From contig NZ_JAGYPM010000001.1 of assembly GCF_018343665.1 (NCBI RefSeq), forward strand, positions 901,619 to 965,618: a stretch of 64,000 bases of DNA, given 5' to 3'. The notes under the pieces are model-generated. The model was not told the DNA's origin and ran no database searches. It saw only the letters and a program-made list of their open reading frames with translations. This document shows, piece by piece, positions 27,584-36,468 of this stretch. The stretch comes from Cytobacillus citreus (lineage in GTDB: Bacteria; Bacillota; Bacilli; Bacillales; Cytobacillaceae). Positions within the stretch are counted from its first letter, which is position 1, and each line of letters starts with the position of its first letter. Position numbers and translations under genes: made by a program.

Positions 27584-29380
27584 TTAAAGAAACTGATTTT
27601 TTCCAATGTATTTTTCAAGAAAGTCGGCAATCTTAGAATATGCATATTTTTTACTTTTTTGTTTTACTAACGAATGACCTTCCTCTTCGAAACGAATAAA
27701 TGTAACAGGATGATTTCGTTCCTTAAGTTTATTCACGATCTGCTCTGATTCTTCAATTGGGACACGCGGGTCATTAACTCCATGGATTACCATAAGAGGA
27801 GAGGTGATTTTATCTGCATGGTTCAATGGATCGATTTGGTCAAAAAAATCACCATCCTTTTCAATCGTTCCATACTCATACTCTCTAAACTTCTTCCGCC
27901 AAGGACTTGTTGTTTTTAAGAATGTTCGCAGGCTTGAAATTCCTACGATATCGACGGCAGCCGCCCATAAGTTTGGATAGTGACTGATGGCGGAAAGAAC
28001 CATGAATCCCCCATAGCTTCCTCCCATAACTGCTATCTTTCCAACATCAACATTCTTATCTCCTTTTAGCCATTCCACTAATGAAATAAGATCTTTCACA
28101 GCATCCGTCCGTTTACGAACATCATCTAAATGAGTATACGTTTTTCCGTAACCTGTACTGCCGCGAATATTTGGAGTTACTACTGCATAGCCACGGTATA
28201 GAAAATATTGTAAAAGAGAGTTGTAAACGGGGCGACTTTGAGTTTCAGGACCACCATGAATAAATATGACAACAGGCATTTTCTCAGCTGTATGTTTTGG
28301 CTTATAGTAAAAGGCTGGGATGAGAAGGTTGTCAAAAGAACGATAGAATATTAAAGAAGGCTCAATTAATTTTCCTTCAAGAATGGGGTTGTGTGAAAAA
28401 TATGTAAGACGTTTTGTCTTAAGGGATTCAAGGTCAAGCTCCCATATATCAGATGGGTGTGCCGGCCCGTTCAATATATAGAGGAGTTTTTGATTTGTAG
28501 GTGAAAATTTGAGATTAGTAATCACTCCCATGGGTGTTTCCCATGTATAAAGAGTACCTGTATCTAAGTTTAGTATAATCCCTTTTGATATTCCTCCCTC
28601 ATTGATGGTGAATGCTAACTTATTTTTTTCATTATTCATGGCTAGGCCTTCAAAATCCCACTTTCCCCTCGCTATCCAAGTGAATTCTTTAGTGGGTAAA
28701 TGAATACATGCTAGCCCAAAAAATTCACGGTCTTTATTTGTTAATAGATAAATATGATTTCCTTCTTTATTAAAATGGATATTTATAAAACTTGCTTCTC
28801 CTGTATGCTCTGTTATCCAGTTTATGCAGCCAGTTAAAAGTGATAACACACCTAAATCATGATCAAGGGGAGAGTTTGTTTTTCTAACCAATAATGAATT
28901 CCCATTTGGAAACCATTTCACAACAGAAAACCTCCCATTTTGGGCATAAACAAGGCGAACTTCAAGGGTCTCAAGATTCTGAATATAAATATCAAAGAAT
29001 GCTTGATTTCTCCGATTACTGGACCAAGCAATCCATTTTCCATCTGGAGAGCTTCCTCCATATAAATGAACATGTTCTGGGGAGTTTGTCAGGGCGATCA
29101 GCTCTCCCTCATTCTTTAATAAGAATAATTGTTCCCTTTCGTTTCCAGAAACATCCATTCCGATAATCCGATCCGATGTACCAGTTACAAATTTTATGAA
29201 GGTGATTCCTTCCTTTGAAAAAGAAGATTGGGCAACCATCCTATTTTCACGATAATAATCCCATACCTGTGGTAATCCCGTATAATCAGAAATAAAGCTT
29301 ATTTTTTTTCCATTTGGTTCGTATTCAAGATTTTTCACTGTACGAACATGTACATAAGGATCTAGACTAATTTCATCCAT
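27584..29380 (-). CDS. S9-family prolyl oligopeptidase/acylaminoacyl-peptidase
   Basis: A ~598-aa serine peptidase. Residues ~1-340 form a beta-propeller-like domain with repeated WD/TolB-type blades (PNGKKISFISDYTG, SPDGKWIAWSSNRR, SPTNQKLLYI). Residues ~350-598 are the alpha/beta hydrolase: oxyanion HGGPETQSRP, nucleophile Ser in GGSYGGFM, Asp in HGVNDPRVP and His in EEGHSL. It cleaves short peptides, probably in the cytoplasm as there is no signal peptide. An upstream ATG pair (29398) lacks a ribosome site; GGGTGG sits just before the ATG at 29380, so that start is preferred. Single-gene unit. Confidence 0.9.
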   Translation of the reverse strand: MDEISLDPYVHVRTVKNLEYEPNGKKISFISDYTGLPQVWDYYRENRMVAQSSFSKEGITFIKFVTGTSDRIIGMDVSGNEREQLFLLKNEGELIALTNSPEHVHLYGGSSPDGKWIAWSSNRRNQAFFDIYIQNLETLEVRLVYAQNGRFSVVKWFPNGNSLLVRKTNSPLDHDLGVLSLLTGCINWITEHTGEASFINIHFNKEGNHIYLLTNKDREFFGLACIHLPTKEFTWIARGKWDFEGLAMNNEKNKLAFTINEGGISKGIILNLDTGTLYTWETPMGVITNLKFSPTNQKLLYILNGPAHPSDIWELDLESLKTKRLTYFSHNPILEGKLIEPSLIFYRSFDNLLIPAFYYKPKHTAEKMPVVIFIHGGPETQSRPVYNSLLQYFLYRGYAVVTPNIRGSTGYGKTYTHLDDVRKRTDAVKDLISLVEWLKGDKNVDVGKIAVMGGSYGGFMVLSAISHYPNLWAAAVDIVGISSLRTFLKTTSPWRKKFREYEYGTIEKDGDFFDQIDPLNHADKITSPLMVIHGVNDPRVPIEESEQIVNKLKERNHPVTFIRFEEEGHSLVKQKSKKYAYSKIADFLEKYIGKNQFL

Positions 29381-29700
29381 TTCATTACCACCCATCATCT
29401 AGATTCAAAAATGTCTGCCATAATAGAATTATTTCTGAGTTTTGTTTGGAGAAATATTCGTTAAACAAAACCTATATACCAATTCATTATATTTAGACTT
29501 AATGAGTATCATGCTTTATTGTGTAAGACGGTTGGTATTAATTCCTTTTATTAAAAGTGTATTTGAATATGTGCGTAAATTAGCTACAATCATTTTTTAT
29601 TTGACCTGCCAAAGTAAAAAAGAAGCACCTGGGTAGCAAGTGCTATCCCTTAGCAATACAGCTTTAATAATTCCCCATAATGTTTTGCTAATCTAAAATT

Positions 29701-29733
29701 AAAGACCAGGTCCCCTGTAATGAACTGGTCTTT
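29701..29733. terminator. Terminator-like hairpin
   Basis: AAAGACCAG (29701-29709) pairs with CTGGTCTTT (29725-29733) just beyond the DUF3955 gene stop. The stretch 29381-29700 upstream of the peptidase shows no gene. Confidence 0.75.
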
Positions 29734-29740
29734 GACTTGA

Positions 29741-29962
29741 TTATTTAGCTATGTTTTTCTTTTTGAACATAGAAATCATTGACATAAACAAAAATGAAAT
29801 AATACCAATAAAGAACAATATATAACTTACAGGTATTAAAAAGAAGTAAGGTTCATTCAACATACCGTCTGGTGCAACAGTTGATTCTGTCATGCTAGTA
29901 ATAATAAGACAAATAACCCCTAAAAATATTGGTGTTGATGCTAATAGATATTTATTCTTCAT
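29741..29962 (-). CDS. Small two-helix membrane protein, DUF3955 type
   Basis: A 73-aa protein with two predicted transmembrane helices (LLASTPIFLGVICLIITSM and FFLIPVSYILFFIGIISFLF) separated by the family-like VAPDGMLNEP linker, and a basic C-terminus (MFKKKNIAK). The layout and linker match the DUF3955 family of Bacillus membrane proteins, whose function is unknown. ATG start behind AAAGGGGAG. It stands alone with its own terminator. The region upstream (29963-30254) is AT-rich with no visible gene. Confidence 0.8.
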   Translation of the reverse strand: MKNKYLLASTPIFLGVICLIITSMTESTVAPDGMLNEPYFFLIPVSYILFFIGIISFLFMSMISMFKKKNIAK

Positions 29963-30254
29963 AAAAATACTCCCCTTTACCCGAGAATAATGTAAATTTA
30001 TTATTTATGTTTCATAAAACACATCTTAAACTTACTATCAATATAATAATCCGAAATACATCTCTAGTCAACAATTATTTATCGTAAAACAATAAATAAT
30101 TGTTGTATTTTAAATAACTACTAGGTGTTTTATACGTATTTTCAATCTAAGTTAAAGTTGTGCCTAATTCATAATAAAAAGGACCGCTACTTAACGATCC
30201 TTTCATCCTTATTCATTGCTTTCTTCACTTTTTTTAAAGGTAAATTAAAACCAA

Positions 30255-30419
30255 TTATCTAGCAGTAACATCTTTAATGGTGTCCGAGATCCTGTCAACA
30301 GCTGCTTTTCCAGCATCTTCAATCGTATCAATTGCATTTTTTGCTGCATCCCCTACTGCTTCAACCCCGCGTTTCATACTATTTCGTCCTTGATCAATGG
30401 ATTTATTTTGTTCAGTCAT
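30255..30419 (-). CDS. Small amphipathic helical protein (54 aa)
   Basis: A 54-codon gene with a very strong ribosome site (TTAGGAGGAATA) before ATG at 30419. The protein is one long amphipathic helix with an ~11-residue rhythm (MKRGVEAVGDAAKNAIDTIE, then DAGKAAVDRISDTIKDV), rich in Ala, Asp and Lys, without Cys or membrane segment. This is the style of small stress- or late-embryogenesis-like proteins, but I cannot name a family. Stop TAA at 30255. No partner gene within 300 bases. Confidence 0.7.
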   Translation of the reverse strand: MTEQNKSIDQGRNSMKRGVEAVGDAAKNAIDTIEDAGKAAVDRISDTIKDVTAR

Positions 30420-30703
30420 TCATTATTCCTCCTAATAATTAGTATCGATCATAGTATAAGAAGATATCATTTTTTTTATTCAATTTTGGAGCTATAGGCA
30501 TGTGTGTCCTGCCTTAGTTCCTTCACATGGAAGTAATGTAAGGTGTGTGAAAAAATAGTAAATGGGGTCGATTAATCTCCAAATCGAAAGAACATATCCT
30601 CTCATATTCCCTACCTCTCCTTTTTCTGGATTCCTTTTTCTTTTTATTTTTTAACGTAGAATAAAATATTATTTATGGAATTTTTTACGCTGAAATGTAA
30701 AAT

Positions 30704-30757
30704 AAAAAAGCCCCTTGTGAAGTTCACTTTTTTAAGTGTCCAATCTCAAGGGACTTA
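30704..30757 (-). terminator. Terminator downstream of the DinB-like gene
   Basis: On the minus strand AAGTCCCTTG pairs with CAAGGGGCTT, with an inner CACTT/AAGTG hairpin, and is followed by a T run. It lies ~60 bases after the stop of the gene at 30820. Confidence 0.75.
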
Positions 30758-30819
30758 AATAAGGTTGTCGTCTACGATATATTGAATAATAAAGGTAAGC
30801 AGTTGATTCAAAAGGTTAA

Positions 30820-31389
30820 CTATATTTTCAAACTAGATTCAAGCACCGTTTTATAGGTATTTTCAATAATTGTAAAATGGTGCTTCTCGTGTATAGCCAG
30901 TAGCTGAATTGCCTGAATTAGGTTAGGATACTTAGCTATTGGATCAAAAAACACAATGTGTCCCGCAATATCTTCTTCAATATTTTTAACTAATGCTTTT
31001 AATTCATTTGTCTCGTTCAGCAACAATTGTTCTAATTCTTTCATGTCCATAGAATAGCGTATTTTTTTAGGTGGTATTAAAATCGATGGGGCTTTCATCC
31101 CTCTTCCTTTTCTTTCTTTAAATTCAGCATAAATGTCATGTATTTCAGTTGAAAATGGTTTTTTTCTTTTCATTTTGGCATATGGAATAAGTACAAAAGA
31201 AAATTTAGTCGCGACTTTAAGCATTCTTGTTATTAAATATAAGTGATATAAATGCTCTCCAATAGACCATTTTCCAGCATCTTTCCGATACCATAGTTTT
31301 TCTTGTGTTAGAAATTGAATTTCATGCGTGAATTGAGATCTTTGCTGAGATAATGTTTGAAAATGTTTTGATATACTTTCAGATTTCAT
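30820..31389 (-). CDS. DinB/YfiT-like family protein
   Basis: A 189-aa four-helix-bundle protein of the DinB superfamily. The typical His pattern is visible: WSIGEHLYHLYLITRM (~residues 41-56) and the C-terminal AIHEKHHFTIIENTY (~165-179), which supply the three His that bind a metal ion. Members are thiol-dependent or nucleotidyl/hydrolase-like enzymes with diverse roles; this one cannot be assigned further. Between them KKPFSTEIHDIYAEFKERKG is a basic connecting segment. ATG start has only a modest GAGGATT site. Single-gene unit with terminator. Confidence 0.85.
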   Translation of the reverse strand: MKSESISKHFQTLSQQRSQFTHEIQFLTQEKLWYRKDAGKWSIGEHLYHLYLITRMLKVATKFSFVLIPYAKMKRKKPFSTEIHDIYAEFKERKGRGMKAPSILIPPKKIRYSMDMKELEQLLLNETNELKALVKNIEEDIAGHIVFFDPIAKYPNLIQAIQLLAIHEKHHFTIIENTYKTVLESSLKI

Positions 31390-31586
31390 CTATTAGAATC
31401 CTCCGTTTGACTTCAAATTGAGAATAACGAGCTCGGTTTATTACATCCAAGCTCACTATAATCCTCCTATTCATTCTAATAGATCAATTATATATTTTTT
31501 CCAGGAACTTGTTTCATTTTATAAAATTTTTTTGAACTAAAAAGCAGTTGCTTAGGAAATGATCATTAACTGGAATTGTAATGAGA

Positions 31587-31775
31587 TTATTTCTTCTTTT
31601 TCATTTTGCTTTCTGCTTTCTTTATATTCTCAGCAACCCTATATTTTACGATCTCGCTTATTAATTCATAAGGTAGCTTTTTTTCTAAAGGAAACTGAAC
31701 AGAACCTTTTGCTCCTTTATATTCCGATAATTCATATTTAAAAGCATTGTCCCATTCCTCTTTTGTACAAAACAA
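31587..31775 (-). pseudogene. DUF1801 iron-chaperone-like protein, C-terminal remnant
   Basis: The 62-residue frame matches the C-terminal half of DUF1801/YdhG-type proteins: FKYELSEYKGAKGSVQFPLE followed by LPYELISEIVKYRVAENIKK. In complete proteins ~75 residues precede this. Here no N-terminal part lies upstream; the adjacent sequence belongs to a TetR remnant on the other strand. It is a truncated gene. Confidence 0.7.
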
Positions 31776-31851
31776 ATTCTTTCATAAAAGCCCCACACCT
31801 CTTCATTGAGCATAAAGCTTTTATCAAAAAAAAAGGATACAAAAGCTGTAA

Positions 31852-32127
31852 CACTATTTTTTCCTTTTCTATCGAGTTCAGAATCGTCAGAATAAGGGTT
31901 ATACCGAGCAGAAAATCATGCAATTTTTCATGAAGTTTGTCGCGATTGGAAAGCAATTGGGTTACATTCATAGAGATCAAACAGAAGAAATAATTATGCT
32001 GTACTTCACGATGTACAAAAATGAGCTGAATCGGTATTGGAAATCGTCGAATCAAAAAAGCATAACGAGGAGTATGGATCAATTGATGGAATTGTTTTTC
32101 TATGGGTTGGTCGGGGAGAAGCAGTAG
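31852..32127 (+). pseudogene. TetR-family regulator, C-terminal remnant
   Basis: From 31852 the + strand stays open to a stop at 32127 and reads as the ligand-binding end of a Bacillus TetR-type regulator: IMQFFMKFVAIGKQLGYIHR, then EEIIMLYFTMYKNELNRYWK and MDQLMELFFYGLVGEKQ. The LMELFFYGL ending is characteristic. The helix-turn-helix domain is missing: a TAA and unrelated sequence precede it. It is a 5'-deleted gene overlapping a spurious 153-codon frame on the minus strand. Confidence 0.65.
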
Positions 32128-32149
32128 TAGGACGAAATCGGAAAAGTGA

Positions 32150-32578
32150 CTGTCTCCCCCATTACAAATTTCCCGAACGAGAAAGCCCACACCGGGCATA
32201 GCCTGTCTTTAGACGTGGGATGAAAGTGTGGTCAGATACGGAGTGCCGCTAAAAAGTCTAATTGTTAGCGGTACTTCAAGTATCTGAAGATTAATATAGA
32301 AACATATGTTCTTTTTTCTGTAAATCTGATATAATAGGAATAACATTAAACAAACAAAATAATCAGTTTTGTAATTTAAAGAAATATTGGGTTAGAAACG
32401 AGCCCAGCAGTCGATAAGCACCGCTGAGGTGTTTGGCTGCGGAAGTCTTGAGCAAACGCTTTGTAGTGTCTATATGTTGTACCCTATTTGATGGATTAAA
32501 ATGGGGGAGAGTATAGAAGAAACAAGCTAGTCGTTCAAGAACCCCATTGCTTTAGCTATGGGAGTTTCAGGCAGAACT
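32150..32578 (+). mobile_element. IS200/IS605-type remnant with TnpB guide-RNA-like right end, no transposase ORF
   Basis: Neither tnpA nor tnpB is present, but the ends look like IS200/IS605 elements. The left part (32165-32220) has GTCTTTAGACGTGGGATGAAAG with a CCCAC/GTGGG stem. The right part (32390-32578) is structured and ends GAACCCCATTGCTTTAGCTATGGGAGTTTCA, the form of the 3' hairpin that closes TnpB-associated guide (omega) RNAs. A promoter-like TATAAT (32332-32337 area) lies between. This suggests an internally deleted or non-autonomous element. Borders are approximate. Confidence 0.55.
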
Positions 32579-32597
32579 GTATCTGTCGGATTAAAAC

Positions 32598-32657
32598 AAA
32601 GTTGAACTGTTTTGAAAAAAGTTGCACCGTTTTGAAGAAAGTTTAACCGTTTTAAGC
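32598..32657 (+). repeat. Three tandem 20-bp repeats
   Basis: Units at 32598-32617, 32618-32637 and 32638-32657 follow the consensus AAAGTT(G/T)(A/C)ACCGTTTTGA with exact 20-base spacing. A 16-base inverted copy of the third unit (AGTTTAACCGTTTTAA) occurs at 32987-33002. Confidence 0.85.
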
Positions 32658-32751
32658 ATATCAAAATCAATAAAATACTGTTATATCAACATTTATATTT
32701 AATTTTGATCGAACTTTTTTATAAAAAGCAGTCCCTAAAAGTAGAAGAAAA

Positions 32752-32786
32752 CCATCGTTTTGATCAATCTTTGTTCAAAACGATGG
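32752..32786. terminator. 12-bp hairpin, possible terminator
   Basis: CCATCGTTTTGA (32752-32763) pairs exactly with TCAAAACGATGG (32775-32786). The T run after it is weak on either strand. Confidence 0.6.
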
Positions 32787-32904
32787 CTCTTTATATGCAG
32801 TGAAATCAAGAGTTTAGAGTGATTTTTAATCAAACTTTATTCCAAACCAACAGTATCATAAGTAACGGAATATTATTCAACTAACGAGTTCGATAGTTAA
32901 ACAT

Positions 32905-32948
32905 AAAGGGTTCCACATATTAGTCATGACTAATATGTGGAACCCTTT
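32905..32948. terminator. 44-bp perfect palindrome, likely terminator of the MBL hydrolase gene
   Basis: The 22-base arms (AAAGGGTTCCACATATTAGT and two more bases) are exact complements with no spacer. It is 75 bases beyond the stop of the minus-strand gene at 33023. A T-rich stretch follows on the + strand only. Confidence 0.65.
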
Positions 32949-33022
32949 AGTTTATTTGATTTTCTTAAATTTTGGTCTTGATAATTTTAAAACGGTTAAA
33001 CTATATTTCAAACCAACAGCAA

Positions 33023-33709
33023 TTATAAAGTAAACTTCCCACCATGATAACAAAAGTAAATTTCTGCTTTAAGTTTTTTAACCTTTCTTAAAGACTGTTG
33101 CGCTTTCTCAACATTTAAACAAAAGTGTGGATTAGCAATGATCAATTCATGACCCTCATTAACAGCTGCATCACCTGTAATTACGCTTTTTAAACTTGGA
33201 AAATATAATGAAATATGCCCAGAAGTGTGACCTGGTGTTGCTATTACTCTACATTTGTTATCTAAAATCATATCGCCATCATGTACCTTTTCATCAATTG
33301 AAACATGCTTCAAATTCTTTAATTGCTGTATAAACCATTTACCAAATTGGATTTCTTTATTTGGCATATTCTCTAGCATTTCTTCGGCTTGAACCAATCT
33401 CTGTGACTTCATTTCGCCACTAATGTATTTTGATTCACTTTCACTAGCTATAATGTTAATCCAAGGATACTTTTCTTTGAAATCATATAGGGAACCTATA
33501 TGATCATCATCATAGTGAGTAATAATAATATTTTTTAAACTCTTCACTTCATATCCATTTTTTAAAATTTCATTTTCAATTAAAGGTAAGAAACTTGTAT
33601 ACCCTGTATCGACCAAAGTTAGTTCATTATTCAATATAACTAAGCTAGGATAAATGTAATTTTTTTGTCCATTAAATTCAAATTCAATTGGTAGCTCTAT
33701 TATCTTCAT
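33023..33709 (-). CDS. MBL-fold metallo-hydrolase
   Basis: A 228-aa metallo-beta-lactamase-fold hydrolase. Metal-binding motifs in order: IITHYDDDHIGS (~residues 61-72; an HxDxDH form of the usual HxHxDH), ATPGHTSGHISLYF (~157-170), ITGDAAV (~177-183) and a C-terminal CYHGG His. The variant first motif is common in one large subgroup of this fold, so activity is probably kept. Substrate is not predictable. ATG start behind GGAGGAAG. It is a single gene, with a 44-bp palindrome downstream. Confidence 0.88.
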   Translation of the reverse strand: MKIIELPIEFEFNGQKNYIYPSLVILNNELTLVDTGYTSFLPLIENEILKNGYEVKSLKNIIITHYDDDHIGSLYDFKEKYPWINIIASESESKYISGEMKSQRLVQAEEMLENMPNKEIQFGKWFIQQLKNLKHVSIDEKVHDGDMILDNKCRVIATPGHTSGHISLYFPSLKSVITGDAAVNEGHELIIANPHFCLNVEKAQQSLRKVKKLKAEIYFCYHGGKFTL

Positions 33710-33856
33710 TTTCTTCCTCCATTATTTTATCTTTTCAACGACTTTATTGTTTTTTATACAACTTTATTATTCGTAAACCGATGGTGAATTTAGAGACAAA
33801 CATATGAATGATAATCGTTGGTGTCATTCATTTATTAAAAATAATTTAAGATGTAA

Positions 33857-33890
33857 TCATATGTGTGAGTGAGAGTTCTCACACATATGA
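33857..33890. repeat. 13-bp inverted repeat after the ABC-F gene
   Basis: TCATATGTGTGAG (33857-33869) pairs exactly with CTCACACATATGA (33878-33890). It lies 64 bases downstream of the ABC-F stop. No T tract follows, so terminator function is uncertain. Confidence 0.6.
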
Positions 33891-33953
33891 ATTAACTATA
33901 TAGTATCAATTTCTTTAACACCTTTTGTTTTATCGTAAGTTTTTTTATAGAAT

Positions 33954-35492
33954 TTAGATCACGCCATTTTCTATGTTAAAAATGTTATCTCCCCAATCAC
34001 GGTAAAAATTCTCTTCGTGAGAAACGAGTAACACACTTCCTTTAAACTGGATTAAAGCATTCCGTAAAGCTTCTTTCGCTTCCGCATCCAGATGATTTGT
34101 AGGCTCATCTAAAATGAGAAAATTACAAGGAGACAGTATCAAACCACATAATTTCACTTTTGATTGTTCTCCACCACTTAATGTGCTAATTTCTTGTGAA
34201 ACGTTCTTATCTTTTACGCCACATCGAGCTAGATGCTGCCGTATCTCCTTCACATTCAGTTTAGGGAACTGTTCCGAGATAATCTGGAGGGGTGTCATTG
34301 CTCCGTTGTCCCAGTTTAAATCTTGCTCATAATATCGCATTTTTATCTGGTCTGAAAATCGAAAATAACCTGAAATGGCCGAAATACGCCCAACTAAAGT
34401 TTTTAATAAAGTCGATTTTCCAATCCCGTTAAACCCTGTAATAATCAGTTTTTGTCCACCCATAACTGAAAAATTTAATTTTGGTAAAAGTGCTGATTCA
34501 TAGCCAACTTCAAGGTCTTTGACTGTGAGTATTGTATGTGATGAAATTGGCACTTCATCAAACTGAATGGATGGCTTATGAGTGAATGTAGGTGGAGCGA
34601 TTCTTTCTATCCTTTCCAGTTGTTTTCTACGTCCTTTTGCTATTTTAGAGTTATTCCCCGCAATATTTTTTCGGATGTATTCTTCCGTTTTTTCAATCTT
34701 TCTTTGCTGAGCATTATATCGGCGAATATAGTCCTGTCGTAAATGCTCTTTTTGGCGAAGAAAATCTGAATACTTGCCATAGTACTTCTTGATAGTTCCA
34801 AACTCTATGTCACATATACAAGAAGATACCTTTTCTAAAAAATCAAAGTCATGGGAAACGACAATAAAAGCACCATCAAACGCTTCTAAATAATTTGCAA
34901 GCCATTCCACATGTTCTTTATCAAGGAAGTTTGTAGGCTCATCTAACAACAGTACATTGGGTTTTTCCAGTAAAAGCTTCGCTAAAATGACCTTGGCACG
35001 TTGTCCACCACTTAGCTCTTGAATCTTACGATCTATTCCAATTGCATCGATACCCAAACCGGCAGCAATTTTATTAATGTTACTATCTACGGAATAGAAA
35101 TCATTAGCTTCCAGTTGTTCTTGATATGTTGCAGCTTGTAGTAATTGATTAGTATCACCAGTAATAAAGCTATCTTGGTATAGTTTGTTCATTTTCTTCT
35201 CAATTTCAAACAAATCTACAAACGCAGTTTTGAGATATTCCCAAATCGAATTATTTCCATCGATTTCAGCATCTTGATCTAAATGTCCGATTTGAATATT
35301 GGATTGCCATTTGATTTTCCCTTCATCTGGAATAATCTCTCCCATAAATATTTTTATTAAGGTACTTTTTCCAGCACCGTTTTGCCCAACTATCCCCAAA
35401 TGTTCGCCCTTATGCAAATCAATAAAAGCATTTTCATATAAGGTTTTATCTATAAAAGAATGTGATAAATTTTCAACTTTAAGTAAGCTCAT
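33954..35492 (-). CDS. ABC-F ribosome-protection/translation-factor ATPase
   Basis: A 512-aa soluble protein with two ATPase domains and no membrane part. Domain 1: Walker A GQNGAGKST (~36-44), signature LSGGQRAK, Walker B VLLLDEPTN. An interdomain linker rich in Lys/Arg (~230-300, RRYNAQQRKIEKTEEYIRK) follows. Domain 2: GFNGIGKST, LSGGEQSK and FLILDEPTN. ABC-F proteins bind the ribosomal E site; many displace antibiotics from the ribosome. The short, charged linker and the attenuator-like leader upstream favour an antibiotic-resistance type (Lsa/Vga/VmlR-like) over a housekeeping type, but the drug class cannot be read. ATG start behind AAAGAGGAA. Confidence 0.88.
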   Translation of the reverse strand: MSLLKVENLSHSFIDKTLYENAFIDLHKGEHLGIVGQNGAGKSTLIKIFMGEIIPDEGKIKWQSNIQIGHLDQDAEIDGNNSIWEYLKTAFVDLFEIEKKMNKLYQDSFITGDTNQLLQAATYQEQLEANDFYSVDSNINKIAAGLGIDAIGIDRKIQELSGGQRAKVILAKLLLEKPNVLLLDEPTNFLDKEHVEWLANYLEAFDGAFIVVSHDFDFLEKVSSCICDIEFGTIKKYYGKYSDFLRQKEHLRQDYIRRYNAQQRKIEKTEEYIRKNIAGNNSKIAKGRRKQLERIERIAPPTFTHKPSIQFDEVPISSHTILTVKDLEVGYESALLPKLNFSVMGGQKLIITGFNGIGKSTLLKTLVGRISAISGYFRFSDQIKMRYYEQDLNWDNGAMTPLQIISEQFPKLNVKEIRQHLARCGVKDKNVSQEISTLSGGEQSKVKLCGLILSPCNFLILDEPTNHLDAEAKEALRNALIQFKGSVLLVSHEENFYRDWGDNIFNIENGVI

Positions 35493-35518
35493 AATGATTC
35501 CTCTTTTCTAAAAAAATA

Positions 35519-35735
35519 AAAAAGCAGAGAGTAGTGTCTTTTGACACTAGCCCTCTGCTTTGTGATGTATCGTACTTTTCAGCACGGTATATACAACACC
35601 AATTTGTTGTAAAACTCATTGGTGTTGCAACAAACACAAAAGGCCATAGACAAAGCATCGTCTATGGCCCCTTAATCTATCCTTCCATCAGCAAATAGTC
35701 ATAACTAAATAAGTATAGTAAAAACTACACTTTTT
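35519..35735 (-). promoter_or_regulatory. Structured leader of the ABC-F gene with competing hairpins
   Basis: A TATACT -10-like box (~35723) is followed by three hairpins: GGCCATAGAC/GTCTATGGCC (35642-35669), CAACACCAAT/ATTGGTGTTG (35594-35627) and the terminator (35521-35561). TTTGTTG (35603-35609) can instead pair with CAACAAA (35628-35634), giving an alternative fold. Candidate leader peptides are tiny (an ATG ACT ATT TGC TGA frame) and lack a clear ribosome site. The layout resembles antibiotic-induced attenuation known for resistance ABC-F genes. The rest, 35830-36191, shows nothing. Confidence 0.65.
35521..35561 (-). terminator. Intrinsic terminator directly in front of the ABC-F gene (attenuator)
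   Basis: On the minus strand AAAGCAGAG...TAGTGTC folds onto GACACTA...CTCTGCTTT and is followed by TTTATTTTTTT. The T tract ends only ~20 bases before the ABC-F start codon, so it would stop transcription before the gene unless relieved. Confidence 0.85.
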
Positions 35736-36191
35736 TTGACTATTCAGCCGATGAATATAAGAAGCATTATGCTTCTTGATTAAGCTCCGTACAACGCTTC
35801 ATCGTATACATTTGTGCGGAGCAAAGTTTTCTAATGAGTTTTACAAATTTTATATAAAGCATTTTAAAGCACCTTCCTTATTAAAAATTTTAAATCAAAT
35901 ATTAATAAATGACAAGTTGAGATTTATATTTACGTCTGTAAGTATTAATAATCCCCAAAATTAGTTTCCTAGTATGCAAGAAATCATTTAAATCACGTCT
36001 AAATATAATTAACCTAAAAATCCAAACAAGTCCCGTCTATATCCGTTTTCAGTAACATCTTAACGTACAGGTAATCAGCTAAATTGTGTCTAAACGTACA
36101 ATTTTCTTTTTTTGATATGGTGACCCCCATTTGGAATTGTTGTAACCTCTATATTTGGTGTAAGCAATGATATCCAAAAAATCAACTGTCC

Positions 36192-36391
36192 TTAATTTCT
36201 GCGTTTTTTCATTCCTTCTAAAGGTGTTCCAATATATTTTGTAATTTAATTAAATCCAGATGGTATAGCTGCGAATCTTTATAATAGCGATAGTATGTAT
36301 CTGGATCGACATATGCAGGTTAATAAGTTGATTTTATCGAGACATTCGCTAGTTTTGATACCTCATCAATTGAATAAAGTGTTTCCTTCAT
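36192..36391 (-). pseudogene. bmrR: bmrR remnant: MerR-family activator N-terminus, deleted and frameshifted
   Basis: Starting at ATG 36391 the minus strand reads KETLYSIDEVSKLANVSIK, then hits a stop after STY; in shifted frames PAYVDPDTYYRYYKDSQ, LYHLDLIK and YIGTPLEGMKK follow. These are, in order, the DNA-binding segments of BmrR, the multidrug-sensing activator of bmr in B. subtilis. The helical linker and the ligand-binding domain are gone. As in B. subtilis it lies just downstream of bmr, so the arrangement is ancestral. The product cannot function. Confidence 0.85.
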
Positions 36392-36468
36392 TTCTTGCAC
36401 TTCCTTACACTAAAGTATAATAGATAAGCGTATTCTTTGCAGGGAACAAAGAATACGCATGAGATTAT

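Noticed and set aside
31738..32199. 153-codon minus-strand frame
   Set aside because: It overlaps the TetR remnant on the + strand, has no ribosome site, and its translation lacks protein-like character.
32290..32340. LexA/DinR box near GAAACATATGTTC
   Set aside because: One arm deviates from the GAAC-N4-GTTC consensus and no SOS gene follows.
32598..32657. CRISPR-like tandem repeats
   Set aside because: Units are contiguous 20-mers with no spacers and no cas genes are nearby.
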